Assembly (NCBI RefSeq): GCF_900113035.1
Contig: NZ_FONX01000016.1
Coordinates: 1 to 64,000, forward strand
Length of the DNA: 64,000 nt
Direction: 5' to 3'
Source: Paracidovorax wautersii
GTDB lineage: Bacteria > Pseudomonadota > Gammaproteobacteria > Burkholderiales > Burkholderiaceae_C
Shown: in pieces, positions 62,414-64,000 of the stretch
Layout: every line of letters starts with the position of its first letter
How positions within the stretch are numbered: position 1 is the stretch's first letter
Notes under the pieces: generated by a model
Seen by the model: only the letters and a program-made list of their open reading frames with translations
Databases searched by the model: none
What the model was told of the DNA's origin: nothing
Translations under genes and position numbers: made by a program

Positions 62414-62436
62414 AAAAAAGCCGCGACAAGCGCGGC
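62414..62436 (-). terminator. intrinsic terminator after the nucleosidase gene
   Basis: Arms GCCGCG (62420-62425) and CGCGGC (62431-62436) form a hairpin, followed on the minus strand by TTTTTT. It ends the nucleosidase transcript before the promoter of the catabolic operon. Confidence 0.85.
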
Positions 62437-62560
62437 GAAGGGGTACGGGGTGCAAGGCGACAGGTTCAGGGCTGCTGCCTCCTGGCGCAGCAGATTGCGG
62501 ACGCGCCCCACTCCAGGGCCGTCGCGGGCACCGCAGGCCACACCCGGCGGCTTATGGACG

Positions 62561-62613
62561 AAATCAGGCGGTAGCGCTTGCCGATCAAGCGCGTGCAGCT
62601 ATCAATTAGTGAG
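62561..62613 (-). repeat. dispersed palindromic repeat, copy g (contains a stop codon)
   Basis: On the minus strand the core GCTCACTAATTGATAGC is followed by arms GCGCTTG/CAAGCGC (62574-62580 and 62586-62592) and a tail ending GATTT. The TAA inside the core is the stop codon of the nucleosidase gene, so the repeat starts within its last codons. Confidence 0.7.
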
Positions 62614-63361
62614 CATCTGCCTGGGCAGGCCAGAAGCGCAGGAAGTCCGACACCACCCGCTGGGCGTAGCGGCTGGCCACCGTGCGCACGAAGAGGGCGA
62701 AGTCCACGTGGGCGCTGTCATCGGCGCGGTCCGAAATGGTGCGCATGGCGGCGAACGGCACGCCGTAGTCCAGGCAGACCTGGGCCACGGCGGCGCCTTC
62801 CATCTCCACGGCCAGCGGGCTGTGGCCCGCCGCCTGCAGCTCGCCGCGCAGGCGGTCGCTGGCCTGGTGCGAGCCGACGAACTGGTCACCGCTCACGATC
62901 AGCCCCTGGTGCACGCATGCCGATGCGAAGGCCTCGGCCATGCCGGCCTGCACCGCGCCGGCCGCGGCGCCTGCGAGCGCGTCCGTCATCGCGCCATCGC
63001 TGGCCAGGGCACTGCGGCCGTAGCCCGGCAGCTCCCAGCGGGGAAAGATCGGCGAGGCGTCCATGTCGTGCTGCAGGAACTGCCGCGCCACGACGACATC
63101 GCCCACGTTCACGCCCGGCCCCAGGCCGCCCGCCACTCCGGTGAAGACGACGGCACGCACCCCGAAGCGCTCGACCAGCGCCGCGGTGGTGGTGGCCGCT
63201 GCCACCTTGCCGATGCCCGAGAGCGCGCACACGACCTCGTGCCCATGCAGCCGCCCGCGCCAGAAATCGCGCCCCACGTGGCGCAGGGTCTGCAGGCCGT
63301 CCATGGCGTCCACGAGGCCATGTTGTTCTTCGGCCAGGGCGCTGAGGATGGCGATGGTCAT
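62606..63361 (-). CDS. mtnN: 5'-methylthioadenosine/S-adenosylhomocysteine nucleosidase
   Basis: This enzyme cleaves adenine from methylthioadenosine and S-adenosylhomocysteine, recycling by-products of polyamine synthesis and methylation. The 251-residue protein begins MTIAILSALAEEQ, and has FTGVAGGL, AVEMEGAAVAQ (substrate ribose Glu) and TISDRAD with the catalytic Asp. The stop codon lies inside a dispersed repeat. It might instead be a futalosine-type nucleosidase, but the motifs favour MtnN. Confidence 0.92.
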   Translation of the reverse strand: MTIAILSALAEEQHGLVDAMDGLQTLRHVGRDFWRGRLHGHEVVCALSGIGKVAAATTTAALVERFGVRAVVFTGVAGGLGPGVNVGDVVVARQFLQHDMDASPIFPRWELPGYGRSALASDGAMTDALAGAAAGAVQAGMAEAFASACVHQGLIVSGDQFVGSHQASDRLRGELQAAGHSPLAVEMEGAAVAQVCLDYGVPFAAMRTISDRADDSAHVDFALFVRTVASRYAQRVVSDFLRFWPAQADAH

Positions 63362-63463
63362 GGGCGTCGGGTGCTGGGAAAGAGAGAGGGATTCGGGCGC
63401 GGATGAAAGGCCAGAAGCGGCACGGCGCCGCTCCGGTCTTGCGCGAAGAGCGCGATTAAAGCA

Positions 63464-64000
63464 TCACTGCGCCACGATGTGGTGCTCCCTCACCACGGGT
63501 GCCCACAGCGCGGTTTCCTTGCGGATCAGCGCGCCGAACGCATCGCCCTTGACCACCCAGGGCGTCATGCCCTGCGCCTTGAGCTGGTTGAGCGCGGCGG
63601 GGGATTGCATGATCCTGTCGATGTCCTCGGCCAGCCGATGCACCACGTCGGGCGGCGTGCCCCGGGGCGCCAGCACCCCGTACCAGGAAGAGACCGCGAC
63701 GCCGGGCACGCCCGCCTCGGCGAGGGTGGGCACGTCGGGCAGGAAGCTGGAACGCACCGCATCCGTGACGGCCAGCGCCCGCAGCTTGCCCGCGCGCACA
63801 TGGGACAGCACCGCGGGCATGTTGGCGATCAGCATGGGGATCGTGCCGCGCAGCACATCGTTCAGGCCCTGGCCCGAGCCTTTGTAGGCCACGTGGAGGA
63901 TGTCGGCGCCCGACTTGTCCTTGAACAGTTCGCCCGCCAGGTGCAGGCTGGAGCCCACGCCCGGCGAGGCATAGCTGATGGAATCGGGCCTGGACCGGGA
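63464..64000 (-). CDS. Bug-family substrate-binding protein (partial, C-terminal part)
   Basis: This is the C-terminal 178 residues of a TctC/Bug periplasmic binding protein; the N-terminus lies beyond the right edge. The visible start is SISYASPGVGSSLHLAGELF, matching the middle of the family, and PDVPTLAEAGVPGVAVSSWYG is the usual late motif. The frame stays open to position 64000. It is the second Bug protein in the window and is not coupled to the nucleosidase gene 102 bp away. Confidence 0.93.
   Translation of the reverse strand, partial: SRSRPDSISYASPGVGSSLHLAGELFKDKSGADILHVAYKGSGQGLNDVLRGTIPMLIANMPAVLSHVRAGKLRALAVTDAVRSSFLPDVPTLAEAGVPGVAVSSWYGVLAPRGTPPDVVHRLAEDIDRIMQSPAALNQLKAQGMTPWVVKGDAFGALIRKETALWAPVVREHHIVAQ

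Larger units (their letters stand above)
62273..62605. other. 333-bp intergenic region at the head of the catabolic operon
   Basis: No gene is visible. From left to right it holds a paired IclR-like operator (62287-62319), an AT-rich promoter zone to about 62,380, a terminator for the nucleosidase gene (62414-62436) and repeat copy g (62561-62613). A perfect hairpin ATAAGGG-GAAA-CCCTTAT lies at 62355-62372, followed on the minus strand by T-rich DNA; it may be an extra operator or a terminator. Confidence 0.6.

Overview
The window is GC-rich bacterial chromosome that reads as a member of the Burkholderiales, most likely family Comamonadaceae (Acidovorax-like). The reasons are the str operon order rpsL-rpsG-fusA-tuf, the housekeeping blocks holA-lptE-leuS and hpf-ptsN-hprK, several Bug-type (tripartite tricarboxylate) binding proteins, and short palindromic repeats of a kind I associate with this family. 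The genus is an inference from gene content; no rRNA or tRNA gene is present. The window is cut at both ends: tuf at the left and a Bug-type binding protein at the right.

Layout. 1-4,090 (minus) is the str operon with a recognisable promoter. 4,147-8,251 (minus) holds a D-Ala-D-Ala carboxypeptidase, an alpha/beta hydrolase, a thioredoxin-like ferredoxin, a VanZ-family membrane protein and hemJ, divergent from hemB. 9,383-16,246 (plus) holds a CorA-like transporter and a MarR-controlled EmrAB/NodT-type tripartite drug efflux operon. 16,756-20,325 holds a secreted PHP-domain lipoprotein and a chemoreceptor. The chemoreceptor sits between two diverged copies of one gene junction, which indicates an insertion or recombination event. 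20,852-25,299 (minus) is holA-lptE-leuS. 25,466-31,027 (minus) is a copper-handling cassette: PCu(A)C chaperone, outer-membrane protein, MbnH-like dihaem enzyme, MbnP-like protein and two DUF2946 proteins. exbD, exbB, dapB and bamE lie upstream on the same strand. 33,888-41,503 is housekeeping: fur, hprK, ptsN, hpf, purC, cnoX, purE-purK and tsaC. 41,669-46,308 holds two SGNH-fold lipoproteins (one without catalytic residues), OmpW and DacB. 46,465-49,731 (plus) is tsaB-rimI-UDG-like and corA, the latter with a candidate regulatory leader peptide.

49,906-62,272 (minus) is a twelve-gene catabolic operon: MFS importer, porin, Rieske oxygenase with reductase, Bug protein, extradiol-type VOC dioxygenase, aldehyde dehydrogenase, ThDP enzyme, two SDRs and an IclR regulator. 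It probably takes up an aromatic acid, hydroxylates or demethylates it, cleaves the ring and oxidises the aldehyde product. A paired IclR-like operator lies at its head. A nucleosidase and a partial Bug protein close the window.

The most notable non-gene structure is a family of about seven short repeats with a palindromic core like GCTACTGAATTCATAGC. Several copies do not lie neutrally between genes. They supply a start codon and Shine-Dalgarno (9,331-9,390), sit against a TTG start (6,152-6,173), contain a stop codon (62,561-62,613), or are read in frame inside genes (38,051-38,110; 32,019-32,035).
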